Assembly (NCBI RefSeq): GCF_000255655.1
Contig: NZ_JH636434.1
Location: 356,977 to 420,976 of the forward strand
Direction of reading: 5' to 3'
DNA: 64,000 bases
DNA from: Schlesneria paludicola DSM 18645
GTDB taxonomy: Bacteria > Planctomycetota > Planctomycetia > Planctomycetales > Planctomycetaceae
In this document: one piece after another, positions 47,683 through 57,127 of the stretch
How positions within the stretch are numbered: position 1 is the stretch's first letter
Layout of the letters: each line of letters begins with the position of its first letter
Made by a program: the position numbers and the translations under genes
The notes under the pieces: model-generated
Told to the model about the DNA's origin: nothing
What the model saw: only the letters and a program-made list of their open reading frames with translations
Database searches by the model: none

Positions 47683-48855
47683 ATGACTATGAAGTACGAT
47701 TTTTGGTCACCGATGCAGATTGTGTTCGGATGGGGACGCCGTTCTGAACTGGGCAAGCTTGCCGCGACGGTTGGGACGCGTGCCTTCCTGATTTCAGGCA
47801 GCCGAACGCTCGAGATATGCGGCGTCATCGAGTCTGCAGCCGCGTCGCTGGAAGAGCAGGGACTGCGTGTCCATCGCTTTTCGGCCGCTTCACGCGAACC
47901 CGAGGTGGCTGACGTCGATCGGTTGGTGTCCGAACTGGTGATGTCGGAACCCTGCGCGACCGACGTGATTGTTGCAGTTGGCGGCGGTTCGACAATCGAT
48001 CTCGCGAAAGCCGCTGCGGCACTCGTGCAGAACCGCCATGGTCACTCGGTGGTGGAGTTTCTCGAAGGCGTCGGCAAAGGACTCCAGATCACCCACCGTC
48101 CGCTCCCGATGATCGCCGTTCCGACAACGGCGGGAACCGGTGCCGAATGCACCAAGAACGCCGTGATTTCGTCATACGACGCGCCGTTCAAGAAAAGTCT
48201 GCGTAGCGATTGGATGATTCCCAAGATCGTTCTGGTTGATCCGGAACTCACGGTCAGCCTGCCGTCCCACACAACGGCCTTCACCGGGATGGATGCCATC
48301 ACGCAACTGATCGAAAGTTTCATCTCCCGACGCGCTGCGCCGATTCCGCAAGCGATGGCACTTCGTGGACTGAAGTTGGCGCTGCCGGCGTTACCCGTCG
48401 CTGTCCGTGATGGGGCAAATCGAGAAAGTCGTGAAGCGATGGCGCATGCGGCGATGCTATCAGGCTTGGCACTTGCCAATTCGGGGCTTGGTCTGGCACA
48501 CGGGGTTGCCGCGGCGTTGGGAGTCCATTGTCAGGTACCTCATGGCCAGGCCTGTGCGATGCTGCTACCGACAGCACTGCGAGTGAACCAGCAAGCCCGA
48601 GAGGTCGAGCTGGCTGAACTCGAAAGCCTGTTCGAATCACGACCGCTCACAAATCCAGAACTGGCCGAAGGGTTCATTCGCAGGATCGAAGGTCTTTGTC
48701 TCGAGGTCGGCATTCCCGTTCGATTGCGCGATGTCGGTGTTTTGGAAGAGCAAATTCCGGCGCTCGTGACGGGTTCGCGCGGCAATAGCATGAGTGGCAA
48801 TCCTCGTGATGTCGCCGACGACGAACTCTCACGAATCCTTCACGATTTGTGGTAA
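47683..48855 (+). CDS. Iron-containing alcohol dehydrogenase family protein
   Basis: A 390-residue group III alcohol dehydrogenase. The NAD-binding GGGSTIDLAKAAA is near residues 107-119, PTTAGTGAE near 155, and DPELTVSLPSHTTAFTGMDA near 190-210. Metal-ligand histidines are seen in GLAHGVAAALG and VPHGQACAM. The motif D-A-x-T-H-x-x-E reads DAITQLIE, so the usual histidine is a glutamine here, as in some family members. Substrate unknown. ATG 47683 fits the family's usual N-terminus, with 21 bases of frame upstream. Confidence 0.9.
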   Translation: MTMKYDFWSPMQIVFGWGRRSELGKLAATVGTRAFLISGSRTLEICGVIESAAASLEEQGLRVHRFSAASREPEVADVDRLVSELVMSEPCATDVIVAVGGGSTIDLAKAAAALVQNRHGHSVVEFLEGVGKGLQITHRPLPMIAVPTTAGTGAECTKNAVISSYDAPFKKSLRSDWMIPKIVLVDPELTVSLPSHTTAFTGMDAITQLIESFISRRAAPIPQAMALRGLKLALPALPVAVRDGANRESREAMAHAAMLSGLALANSGLGLAHGVAAALGVHCQVPHGQACAMLLPTALRVNQQAREVELAELESLFESRPLTNPELAEGFIRRIEGLCLEVGIPVRLRDVGVLEEQIPALVTGSRGNSMSGNPRDVADDELSRILHDLW

Positions 48856-48919
48856 CTGTGCACTGTTTTTATAGTCGCAATGCAACTTTGCGGTCGCCCT
48901 GCAACGTGTGGTGCGGAGT

Positions 48920-50143
48920 TCATTGCGGCTTCTTGTCCGGAACGACACAGCGAAACCCCAGGTGCGACATCCCCGTGTCAGGAGTCGTGCCGCGTCGAGC
49001 TGCCGTGCGGTAGCTTTCGCAATAGGTGATGTGGCAAAGGAACGAACCGCCACGGATCACGCGTTTTGCGGCATCAGGCTCGCCGGGGTCCCAACTGTCG
49101 GCAGGACCTGGCGGGTTCTCGACGACCTTTTCCGCCATGCGTTGAGCATACGCATCGGCGCGGTACCAGTCCGAGCACCATTCCCACACATTGCCGCTCA
49201 TGTCATATAGGCCGTACCCATTGGGAGGGTATGATTTGACCGGCGCCGTTCGTTCCCAACCGTCCAACTGATCGTTCTGATTCGGGAACACGCCCTGCCA
49301 GATATTGCTAAGCTTGCTCGATTCCTTGGGAGGTTCGTCTCCCCAGGTGAACCGCTTCCCCACCAGCCCGCCGCGTGAAGCACACTCCCATTCTGCTTCG
49401 GTGGGTAAACGCTTGCCGGCCCATTTTGCATAGGCATTCGCATCGTCCCACGAAATGTGGACAACGGGATGTTCGGACCGGTTATCAATCGATGACTTGG
49501 GGCCTTCGGGATGTTTCCAACAGGCTCCAGGGATCCACGTCCACCACTTCGAAACATCGTTTGTGGGTACAGGAGTTGGCGGCGCCGTGAAAACGAGTGA
49601 ACCAGGGACCAGCACGTCATCGGGCGGTTTGGGAGTCCCGGGGGGCACGGTCTTTTTCAATTCTTCCCAATCAGGCTTCACTTCCGCCGTCGTGACATAT
49701 CCCGTTGCATCGACGAATTTTTGAAACTCGGCGTTGGTAACTTCGTGAGCATCGATCCAATAACCGTTCAGATGTACTTGATGAGCAGGTCGTTCGTTCG
49801 GCAAGGCCGAGGGGCCTGATGTTCCCATCGTGAACTCACCCGGTGGAATCCAAACCATGCCTTCCGGGGCCGAGGTCGGGGCTTCAGTGATCGGGGCTTC
49901 AACGGATGCGGCGACGTTTTCGGACGAGCCTTTTAACGCCGCGGCCTTTCGCGCTGCGGGTTGTTGTTTGGACTCCGTTTTCTGTTCGTAGGCCGTGACG
50001 GCGTACGCCCCGGCGAATGCGATGGCCCCCAGTGCGATCAATCCAACCCCCCGAAGGCCAAATCCCGCCGTGGTCGGTTTCGGTTCGGTGATCGTTGAAG
50101 TCGGGTTTGCGGCTTGTTGTTTCTGTCGGCGGATTCGTGACAT
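48920..50143 (-). CDS. Formylglycine-generating enzyme (SUMF1/EgtB family)
   Basis: A 407-residue exported or membrane-anchored protein. A single membrane segment lies near residues 28-50 (GLRGVGLIALGAIAFAGAYA), followed by a polar linker. The FGE-sulfatase domain starts at PEGMVWIPPGEFTMG near 93 and includes VHLNGYWIDAHEVTNAEF, HISWDDANAYAKWAGKRLPTEAEWE and DMSGNVWEWCSDWY. Both active-site cysteines are present, C370 and C375 in GGSFLCHITYCESYRTAAR. It should convert a cysteine of sulfatases to formylglycine; planctomycetes have many sulfatases, but none lies in this window. ATG 50143 is chosen from family fit. Confidence 0.92.
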   Translation of the reverse strand: MSRIRRQKQQAANPTSTITEPKPTTAGFGLRGVGLIALGAIAFAGAYAVTAYEQKTESKQQPAARKAAALKGSSENVAASVEAPITEAPTSAPEGMVWIPPGEFTMGTSGPSALPNERPAHQVHLNGYWIDAHEVTNAEFQKFVDATGYVTTAEVKPDWEELKKTVPPGTPKPPDDVLVPGSLVFTAPPTPVPTNDVSKWWTWIPGACWKHPEGPKSSIDNRSEHPVVHISWDDANAYAKWAGKRLPTEAEWECASRGGLVGKRFTWGDEPPKESSKLSNIWQGVFPNQNDQLDGWERTAPVKSYPPNGYGLYDMSGNVWEWCSDWYRADAYAQRMAEKVVENPPGPADSWDPGEPDAAKRVIRGGSFLCHITYCESYRTAARRGTTPDTGMSHLGFRCVVPDKKPQ

Positions 50144-50728
50144 CGGGTCAACTTTCAAGAGAGAACTCGCAGCCAGTTCCAAACGAACGGCAGTAAAGAC
50201 AGGCGTGAAAGCATGAGCCCATCGCGAGTCGAAGGTCGAACAGCGAGGCAGTTGTCGGCAGGTATGTCCCGTTAGGATCGAACAACAAATTCGTCGCCAA
50301 AAACAGTCTATCATCCCAAAGCCCATGCGCGGAGTATCGCCTGGCTTCGAATTTCACGTGCGCCCCAATTTCGATCGTCACTCTGACTTGGAGTGCAGCA
50401 CGCCCCGCACAGCAGCAAAGAAACTTAGCAAGACATTCGCCGCGTATTCGACCTGCCCGCTCGAAATTTCGTGGGAATCCTGAGTTGGCGTGCCGGCGAA
50501 AATGCGGTCCTGCGATTTTCAAAGTCGGGAATCTTCGTGGCTTCACCTCGCGGGGGGGCGTTCAAACGCTATACTTGATGTATCCGGTGAGGACTGCGCG
50601 GACGGCCTGCGAATCCCTGAAGTTTCTGATCGGGTCAGGTCGACGCCTTTTCTGTCTGAATCATCTGATCGAATTCTGAATTCCAGTCGCGTTCAATTGC
50701 TGGATACTCGTTGCGAGGTAAGTGATTC
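50144..50728. other. 585-base divergent region, FGE to ferredoxin
   Basis: The region holds the promoters of the two divergent genes. A frame at 50490-50963 overlaps the ferredoxin in another phase and is a shadow. I see no RNA gene or strong repeat. Confidence 0.5.
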
Positions 50729-51133
50729 ATGGCCAAAGCTGGTTCGCGAAAAAAGCTTCCTAAAGAAGTTGCCGTCATCAATGCCGACAACTGCACTGGC
50801 TGTGAGGCGTGCCTGGAAGTCTGCCCGGTTGACTGCATTTACAAAGTCCCTGGCGATTCCATCTCGGTCTTGCAGTCGTGGTGCGAAATCGATGTCGAGC
50901 GATGTGTGGGCTGCGAAGTCTGCGTCCATATCCCAACGAAGAAAACCGATCCGTACGAATTGACGGTCTGTCCGTGGGATGCGATCGAGATGATTCCCAC
51001 AATCCAAGTTGCTCAGGTCGTCGCCGACAAGGGTGGACCACCGGACTATATGCTGAAAAACTGGGATCGGCTTGTCGTACCGGCTCAGCGGATGGCGGAA
51101 CTCGCAGCAGAACAGGCGACTTCGAAGTCGTGA
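50729..51133 (+). CDS. Ferredoxin with two 4Fe-4S motifs, second one stretched
   Basis: A 134-residue ferredoxin. The first cluster motif is regular: C22-x2-C25-x2-C28-x3-C32-P. The second begins regularly with C59-x2-C62-x2-C65, but the fourth cysteine is C81 in the VCPWDA segment, 16 residues later instead of four. The intervening HIPTKKTDPYELT is an insert. Both motifs are complete, so two clusters are still expected. C36 and C52 are extra cysteines. The C-terminal 45 residues (PPDYMLKNWDRLVVPAQ) are helical and not typical of small ferredoxins. It probably serves an electron-transfer partner encoded elsewhere; folC is convergent. ATG 50729 has an AGGTAA sequence upstream. Confidence 0.9.
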   Translation: MAKAGSRKKLPKEVAVINADNCTGCEACLEVCPVDCIYKVPGDSISVLQSWCEIDVERCVGCEVCVHIPTKKTDPYELTVCPWDAIEMIPTIQVAQVVADKGGPPDYMLKNWDRLVVPAQRMAELAAEQATSKS

Positions 51134-51233
51134 ACGTCCCGGAGTTCGCGGGCGAATATCACAACTTGCATCGGTTCGCTCACGCGTCATCCAGCGAGAT
51201 TGCTTGATGGATCGAAGAGGGGGCGGCGATCTC

Positions 51234-52598
51234 TCAATTCAGCGTCGCGCGGCATTCCTCTGCGATTGTCGATCGCAGTTCTGCGACGAGAAAAAATGAA
51301 CCGGTAATCACGATTACATCGTCCTGCGTCGCCAAACGTTTGGCCAGTGTCCAGGCGGCAAGCGGATCTTTGGCGAGATGCGCGGGCCGAACGGTCAGAG
51401 CATTGACAAGCCTGCTCAGTTCCTCGAGCGATACCCCGCGCGGATTGTCCAGATATCGCGTCAAAACGAGCGTATCGAAGTGGGGTAACAGTTGGCGCAG
51501 GATACCAGCGACGTCTTTATCTTTCGTCGCAGCGAAGACGAGGATTCGCTTGCGAAGTTTGGTGGACTCGTTGAGTGACGCCACGAGTGCCCGGGCCGAT
51601 TCCCAGTTGTGCGCGGCATCAACGATCACGGTCGGACGTCTTGCGATCACTTCCACACGCGCCGGCCAGCTTACGCTTAGTAGTCCTTGCCGGACATCGT
51701 CATCGGACAGGTCCCAGTTCAACTGCCGCAGCTCATCCACCACGGCGAGTGCCAGCGTTGCATTCACGGCCTGGTGCGGCCCGCGCAAAGCCACGGGCAT
51801 CTGTTGCCAGTTCGATGTAGATGTTGTGACGTCGATCTGTACCTGTTCATGCTCATCCAGATGGCGATCCACAAGCCGAAAATCTCGGCCCAGCAACTTC
51901 AGTGGGGAACCCCGCTCACGGCAGGTCTCCTCAACCATGGCCAGCGCGTCGGGGTGAGTGACTCCAGAAATCGTCGGAATGCCTGATTTGACGATTCCGG
52001 CCTTTTCATACGCAATCTGATGGACAGTGCTACCCAGCACGTGTGTGTGGTCACGGCTGACGTTGGTGATCACGGTGACCAGAGGCTTACACAAGTTGGT
52101 CGAATCGAGCCGCCCGCCGAGCCCTACTTCCAAGACCGCGATATCGACGTTCTGCTCCAGAAAATGAAGCCAGGCCAGCGCCGTTGCCAACTCAAAATAA
52201 GTTGGTTGCATCCGCCCAGGCATGTTGTCCATCTGGGTAATCATTGGCAGCAGACGATTGACCAATCCGATGAACTCAGACTGCGTCGGCATCACTCCAT
52301 TGATCGTAAATCGCTCTTCGAATGCGGTGATATGCGGCGAAATGTACAATCCACAACGATATCCCGATGCAGCCAGAATCGAGGACAGCATCGAGCACGT
52401 CGACCCTTTGCCTTTTGTGCCGGCGACGTGAATCGCGGGAATGCGCTCATGCGGGTTCCCCATCAACTCGAGCAGACGGCGCATGCGGTCCAGCTTGAAA
52501 TCGCTGGTGGAATAAGCCTCGGCCTGAATCCGTTCGTAATTGATCCGCCCAAACAGGAACTCAATGGCCTGTTCATAGGTCTCAATTCGATCCGGCAT
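51234..52598 (-). CDS. folC: Bifunctional folylpolyglutamate/dihydrofolate synthase
   Basis: A 454-residue Mur-ligase-like enzyme that adds glutamate to dihydropteroate and folates. The nucleotide-binding loop VAGTKGKGSTCSML is near residue 60, and GLYISPHITAFEERFTING follows as in FolC. EVGLGGRLDSTN near 155, with SRDHTHVLGSTVHQIAYEKAGI, is the catalytic Mg/folate region. The C-terminal domain has VIVDAAHNWESARAL. A somewhat long protein for the family but with all key motifs. ATG 52598 is the start. The SDR gene lies 74 bases upstream in the same direction. Confidence 0.96.
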   Translation of the reverse strand: MPDRIETYEQAIEFLFGRINYERIQAEAYSTSDFKLDRMRRLLELMGNPHERIPAIHVAGTKGKGSTCSMLSSILAASGYRCGLYISPHITAFEERFTINGVMPTQSEFIGLVNRLLPMITQMDNMPGRMQPTYFELATALAWLHFLEQNVDIAVLEVGLGGRLDSTNLCKPLVTVITNVSRDHTHVLGSTVHQIAYEKAGIVKSGIPTISGVTHPDALAMVEETCRERGSPLKLLGRDFRLVDRHLDEHEQVQIDVTTSTSNWQQMPVALRGPHQAVNATLALAVVDELRQLNWDLSDDDVRQGLLSVSWPARVEVIARRPTVIVDAAHNWESARALVASLNESTKLRKRILVFAATKDKDVAGILRQLLPHFDTLVLTRYLDNPRGVSLEELSRLVNALTVRPAHLAKDPLAAWTLAKRLATQDDVIVITGSFFLVAELRSTIAEECRATLN

Positions 52599-52672
52599 GT
52601 TCGTAACCGATGCTGATTTCTGAATTCAGAGGGGATGTCGATGCCACGGAGGATTCTGCCAGAAGCACCCCG

Positions 52673-53485
52673 TCAGGACGGCTTGGCTTTCGGTTTAGAA
52701 CGTGGGCGAAAGAACCGCGTCGATTCTATCACAACCCGCCGTCGCGACGCGATTCGCACGAGTAACGTCAGTAAAAAGTTGCGCCAGCCGGGAATCACGC
52801 ACTGTCGATGTCGCACCAGGGCCTTGAGCCCCTTTTTGACGACCGTCTCGACCGAAAGTGACGAGTGCTTCTGCACCCACCCCGGAGCGCCTGCGATATC
52901 AAAGAAGCTGGTTCGCGTGACCCCTGGGCAAACCGCTGTCACAGTGACTCCGCGGTCTTTCAATTCACAGTGCAAGGCCTCGCTCAAGTGCAGCACGAAC
53001 GCCTTACTCGCCGCGTAAACGCCCATGTAAGCCACTGGCTGGAAGGCCGACAACGACGAGACATTCAGAATCGAACCATGCCCCCGGGCGATCATTCCGG
53101 GGAGTAGGCGGTAAGTCAGTTCGGTCATCGCCGCGATATTCAGACGAATCATTTCGAGCAATCGATCGATGTCGGCCTGTTGCACTTCGCCAACAACTCC
53201 AAAGCCCGCGTTGTTCACCAGCAGTTCAATCGTGATTCCCTTGGCATCCAGCTCGTTCAAAATTCGCTGGGGCTGCGACGGATCGGAGAGATCCGCAACG
53301 ATGATCTCACAGCGCGTCCCGTGCTTGGTATGAAGTTCTAGAGCGAGCTCTTCCATCAATTCGCGTCGACGTGCGGTCAACACCAGATGCATGCCGCGAG
53401 AGGCGAGTTGGCGTGCGAATTCAGCACCCAAGCCCGCTGAGGCTCCGGTGATCAGTGCCCACTGATTCGCCAACTGCTTCCACAC
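52673..53485 (-). CDS. Short-chain dehydrogenase/reductase (SDR), classical type
   Basis: A 270-residue SDR of the DltE/YqjQ-like kind. TGASAGLGAEFARQLASRG lies near residues 13-31, NNAGFGVVGE near 95, and SSLSAFQPVAYMGVYAASK holds the catalytic Ser-Tyr-Lys. The C-terminal tail is basic (RSKPKAKPS), which could attach to membrane. GTG 53485 is taken as the start; a TTG at 53521 would add twelve residues. The reaction is NAD(P)-dependent oxidation or reduction of an unknown carbonyl substrate. It is upstream of folC, gap 74 bases, and may be co-transcribed with it. Confidence 0.86.
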   Translation of the reverse strand: MWKQLANQWALITGASAGLGAEFARQLASRGMHLVLTARRRELMEELALELHTKHGTRCEIIVADLSDPSQPQRILNELDAKGITIELLVNNAGFGVVGEVQQADIDRLLEMIRLNIAAMTELTYRLLPGMIARGHGSILNVSSLSAFQPVAYMGVYAASKAFVLHLSEALHCELKDRGVTVTAVCPGVTRTSFFDIAGAPGWVQKHSSLSVETVVKKGLKALVRHRQCVIPGWRNFLLTLLVRIASRRRVVIESTRFFRPRSKPKAKPS

Positions 53486-53937
53486 GCTACGATTCCCGCG
53501 TCTTGCGTTGCCCGTGAGCAAATGAGAAGGATTGATTTCTTGAGTCCAGGCCGGTCATTCATCGATTGGACTGGCCGTCTCGCCGATCTCCAAACTGCGA
53601 TCTCAACCAGATTGAAAATGTTGTTGATGTCTGTCGCCACGGTTTTCGTCGAGTCACAAGAGACGACTCAATCCCGCGTTGATAATTCGCTGTGCGTCGT
53701 GAATGGCGTTGAGCGAACGCTGGCCACGGGGCAATTCAGAATTGAGGTACCATCGAGGAGTGTTGTGAGGATCCAAACCCGCATCAAATCAATCTAGCTG
53801 AAAAACTCATCGTAGCAGAATGGGGAAGTGCGAAAAAGGCAGTTGCCCCGCTGTTCCCGACATTGCGCGTAGGGATTGGCCGTCAAATTCTTGTTATTCC
53901 CTGCACTCATTCATGCTGGTATTGAGCCGTCGAGCGA
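53486..53937. other. Intergenic stretch upstream of the SDR, nothing identified
   Basis: 452 bases between the SDR start and the glutaredoxin stop. One plus-strand frame (53522-53797, 91 residues) has no recognisable family or good ribosome site and is not counted. No hairpin of note. Confidence 0.45.
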
Positions 53938-54486
53938 CTACTGAACCTCCGTGCCGTGGCCGTGGGACGACTTCAGGCCCTGGGGAGGGCTGCCTTCGAT
54001 CAGCCGTCTGAGTAATGCTTCATCAACGCGTCCGCGAAATCGAATCTTACCATCAAACGCGATCACAGGGACACACGTTTGGAATTGTTCGGTCAGTTCA
54101 CGGCTGGACTGGATCTCAATGTTTTCAACACGAGGCAGCCACCGCTCGTATCGTGCGAGTAATTCGGCGGCCTCATCACACAGGTGACATCCTTCTTTGG
54201 TGTAAAGGATGACCGATCGAAATCGACGGCCGGGGACTGCGGGACGCCATCCGCTTTCTGGCATTTTGGGTTTACCCCACAGGATTTGCCATCCGAGTGC
54301 CGTCATGCCAAATCCCAAGCAGACCCACAAGGATTGATTCGAATACCAGAAGCTGGGCAGACCCGGCAATTGCGTTGTCATCTGCAGCCCTCGCAAGACG
54401 AGAAGGATGAGCCCTCCGCCAAACAGGCCTCGCCCGAGTGGTACGAGGCGGTTCTCTGGTGCCGAACCCGTCGGTCTGTATGTCAT
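53938..54486 (-). CDS. Membrane-anchored glutaredoxin-like protein
   Basis: A 182-residue protein with two hydrophobic segments near residues 20-37 and 52-70, then a glutaredoxin/thioredoxin-like domain. The redox motif GCHLCDEA is at 99-106 (C100, C103), the cis-proline segment VPVIAFDGK follows near 139, and GRVDEALLRRLI ends the domain. Such DUF836-like glutaredoxins are common in planctomycetes. The redox domain follows the second segment; by the positive-inside rule it is probably cytoplasmic. ATG 54486 is the start. It is divergent from the HExxH gene with 107 bases between them. Confidence 0.82.
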   Translation of the reverse strand: MTYRPTGSAPENRLVPLGRGLFGGGLILLVLRGLQMTTQLPGLPSFWYSNQSLWVCLGFGMTALGWQILWGKPKMPESGWRPAVPGRRFRSVILYTKEGCHLCDEAAELLARYERWLPRVENIEIQSSRELTEQFQTCVPVIAFDGKIRFRGRVDEALLRRLIEGSPPQGLKSSHGHGTEVQ

Positions 54487-54593
54487 ATGCAGATTCTCGT
54501 CACATCGTGAAGGTGTTGCGTGCGTTTTGATGAGAACTCGCCAAGCCTAACAGTCATCTTGACCGAATACCGTTCAATTCTATACTCCGCGGC

Positions 54594-55409
54594 ATGCGTC
54601 CTGTCTCGCTCGTTGCGTGTTTCGTCCTCGTCGCCGCGACGTCGGTGATGGCCGCGCCATGGAGTCGCATCTCTCTTAGCTCACCGTGGAAGAAACCGCC
54701 CGCCGCACACCAGTGGGCTGATGAGCGTGAACTTGGCCCCTATCTGATCCGATCCGAATTCCCGCTCCGAGACGTGCACGAACTGGTGCAGGATCTCGGA
54801 GATCTGCAAGACGATATCGAGAAGACGCTGGGGCTGCGATGTCAGCCCCAGGCGATTCAGATTCATTTGTTCAATAGCAAACGCAGCTACAATCAATACA
54901 TCTCCGTGAGGATCCCCGAAGGCGTCAATCGCCAGGCCCTGTATGTACCCGGGACCGACGCAGGGCGCGTGTATGCCTACCGCCACAGCGACCTGGAAAC
55001 AGATGTGCGGCATGAAACGACGCACGCCCTTTTGCACACCGCGCTGCCGTATGTTCCAATCTGGATCGACGAGGGGTTCGCGGAGTATTTCGAAGTGCCC
55101 GCCGGTCGTCGCGAAAAAGGGAATCCACATCGGGGTGAACTGCAAAACGCCATTCGATTTGAACGTTGGAAGCCCGATATTGCGTACCTTGAGTCGAAGC
55201 GAGAACTGCTTGACATGAAGAAACGCGAGTACCGTGATTCGTGGGGGATCGTCCATTTCTTAATTCACGGTCCCGTGGCGGCGCAAGAATCGCTCGCGAC
55301 CTACTTCGAAGAAATTCAATCGGGCGACGTTCCCATGCCGCTCAGTAAACGTCTGATGCAACGTATTCCGAATCTGGATCAGGCGATTCTCGACCATCTG
55401 ATGAAGTGA
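54594..55409 (+). CDS. Secreted HExxH metallopeptidase-like protein
   Basis: A 271-residue exported protein. A signal peptide spans about residues 1-21 (LVACFVLVAATSVMAA). The zinc motif HETTH is at 140-144, followed by WIDEGFAEYFE, where a glutamate is positioned as third ligand, as in peptidase MA-like gluzincins. The preceding QIHLFNSKRSYNQYI resembles the DUF1570 type. The substrate is unknown. It precedes the SH3-like gene on the same strand after 312 bases. Confidence 0.82.
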   Translation: MRPVSLVACFVLVAATSVMAAPWSRISLSSPWKKPPAAHQWADERELGPYLIRSEFPLRDVHELVQDLGDLQDDIEKTLGLRCQPQAIQIHLFNSKRSYNQYISVRIPEGVNRQALYVPGTDAGRVYAYRHSDLETDVRHETTHALLHTALPYVPIWIDEGFAEYFEVPAGRREKGNPHRGELQNAIRFERWKPDIAYLESKRELLDMKKREYRDSWGIVHFLIHGPVAAQESLATYFEEIQSGDVPMPLSKRLMQRIPNLDQAILDHLMK

Positions 55410-55721
55410 GCCCCCCATTGAGCCTTCGTGTTTGGGGCGTTGTCAAACCTTGGCCGCTCAGGCGTGCTGCTGCGGGGGGTACACATCTGTGAGCAGTGCC
55501 CTCCTGCCTCTGCCGTGGGTAGCCGCGACGACTTAAGCACCATTTGGTGTTTCTCGCGAAACAGGTTGGGAAAAACTCGACTTCAATTGGTCTTGAGCAG
55601 ATTTCGCCGGTGGGCTACAACCCGCGCCACATCTCCCAGATTTGATCCGTGGCAGCATTCGAGTCGCGGATCGCATTCCCCCAAATTTCAACACTGCATC
55701 GAGTCCGCAGCGGAGGCTGTC
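55410..55721. other. Gap between HExxH and SH3-like genes
   Basis: 312 bases. The SH3-like frame is open backwards through all of it, but this stretch lacks protein-like character, and a strong GGAGG lies only before ATG 55722. It probably carries the promoter of that gene. Confidence 0.5.
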
Positions 55722-57086
55722 ATGCGTATTCCGTGTTTGATTGCCGGCTTCGTGTTTTTCACGTCGGTCGTCACGGTGCCCGCCGAAGAACGCACGTTTC
55801 CCTATGAGGCCGTCATTGATGTCGCTGACGGTGACGATGTCTGGAGCGGACCGAGTTCCAAAAAGTTCTATCCAACCAGCCACTTGAACCGTGGCCAGCG
55901 AGTCAAAGTCGTGCGTCATGATCCGGGTGGCTGGTGCATGATCGAGCCGCCCGAGGGCAGCTTCAGTTGGATCAGGGCCTCACACGTGCAAAAGAACGGC
56001 CCCAATCATGGATCACTCAAGCAGAATCGGATTGTCGTTCACGTCGGCAGTGACCTGAATCCAGACGATTTTACGACGATTCAGGCAGAGCTTTCCAAAG
56101 ATGCCGATGTCGAAATCCTTGGCGAGAAATCGTTCCAAGTTGGTGACGAAGCTCCGCGTGTCATGCTAAAGATTGCCCCGCCGAAAGGGGAATGGCGCTG
56201 GATCGCCCGAAAGTCGATCGTCCCCATTGATGCGTTTCGAAATGATCCCTTCCCATCAGACCATCCCAAGAAGCGCACTGGTCCGATCGCAGAGCAAGAC
56301 GATGATGCATTCGCAAAGCCGGTTTCCACTGGTCCAGTCGTTCGTGAGTCATTGACGGATTCGTCATCGAATGAAGCCACCTCCAGTCGAACGGAAACCG
56401 CGACCGAAAAACAGGCCGGCAAACAGCGTCTGACAGAGATCGATCAACAGTTCCGCGAAATGATTCAGAATGATCCGCCAACCTGGGACCTCGATACGCT
56501 CGAACAACAGTATCGACAGCTCGATGCTGACGTTGGGCTGGCTTCGATGACATCCACGATCAAGCTTCGAGTCGATGCGGTCAAGCGTTATCGCAAGGTC
56601 TACAAGGACTACATAGATTTCTATAAGCTGTCGTCCGAGACAAAAGAGCGTGATGCGCAGCTCCAGCAGCAACAAGCTCAATTCCAGCCTGATTCGGTCA
56701 AACCGTCACCGATGGCCGATCCGCAGCAGGCGCCAACGCCGATCACTCAACCTGGATCGTCGGCACCCGTGCTTGGCCCGGCTCAGCCCGTCGCCTCGGG
56801 CCAGGCGCCGGCCGCCGCCCCGTCGACAGGCCCTACGCCCTCATTTGATGGGGCCGGAATCGTCCAGCGGATCACCAACGCCACGCCAGGTGGACCGCAG
56901 TTCGTGCTGATTGCCCCCGACGGACGAATGCTGAGCGTTCTTCAGCCGGGACCGGGTGTTGACCTGAACCGGTACAACGGGCGTCCGATGGGCGTCATCG
57001 GACCCCGCGTTCGACGTGAAGACTGGAATGCGGACGTGATCACAGTTCGCAGCCTTCAACCGGTTCAACTACGCGGTATGCGATAG
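55722..57086 (+). CDS. Secreted SH3-like domain protein
   Basis: A 454-residue exported protein. A signal peptide covers about residues 1-21 (CLIAGFVFFTSVVTVPA). Residues 25-90 match a bacterial SH3-like fold (VWSGPSSKKFYPTSHLNRGQRVKVVRHDPGG-type, with GWCMIEPPEGSFSWI). A second, similar segment follows near 105-165 (VHVGSDLN to WIARKSIVP), then a polar linker, a coiled-coil region near 240-310 and a Pro/Ala/Gln-rich stretch. The C-terminus (GAGIVQRIT to LRGMR) is another small globular part. SH3-like domains often bind cell-wall peptides. GGAGG precedes ATG 55722. I do not know its role. Confidence 0.8.
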   Translation: MRIPCLIAGFVFFTSVVTVPAEERTFPYEAVIDVADGDDVWSGPSSKKFYPTSHLNRGQRVKVVRHDPGGWCMIEPPEGSFSWIRASHVQKNGPNHGSLKQNRIVVHVGSDLNPDDFTTIQAELSKDADVEILGEKSFQVGDEAPRVMLKIAPPKGEWRWIARKSIVPIDAFRNDPFPSDHPKKRTGPIAEQDDDAFAKPVSTGPVVRESLTDSSSNEATSSRTETATEKQAGKQRLTEIDQQFREMIQNDPPTWDLDTLEQQYRQLDADVGLASMTSTIKLRVDAVKRYRKVYKDYIDFYKLSSETKERDAQLQQQQAQFQPDSVKPSPMADPQQAPTPITQPGSSAPVLGPAQPVASGQAPAAAPSTGPTPSFDGAGIVQRITNATPGGPQFVLIAPDGRMLSVLQPGPGVDLNRYNGRPMGVIGPRVRREDWNADVITVRSLQPVQLRGMR

Positions 57087-57127
57087 TGATGGCGATGGTG
57101 CCGTCGCTTTTGTCCGTTGCCGCGTGA

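Noticed and set aside
53522..53797. 91-residue frame in the gap upstream of the SDR
   Set aside because: Weak start context and no recognisable motif; insufficient to call a gene.
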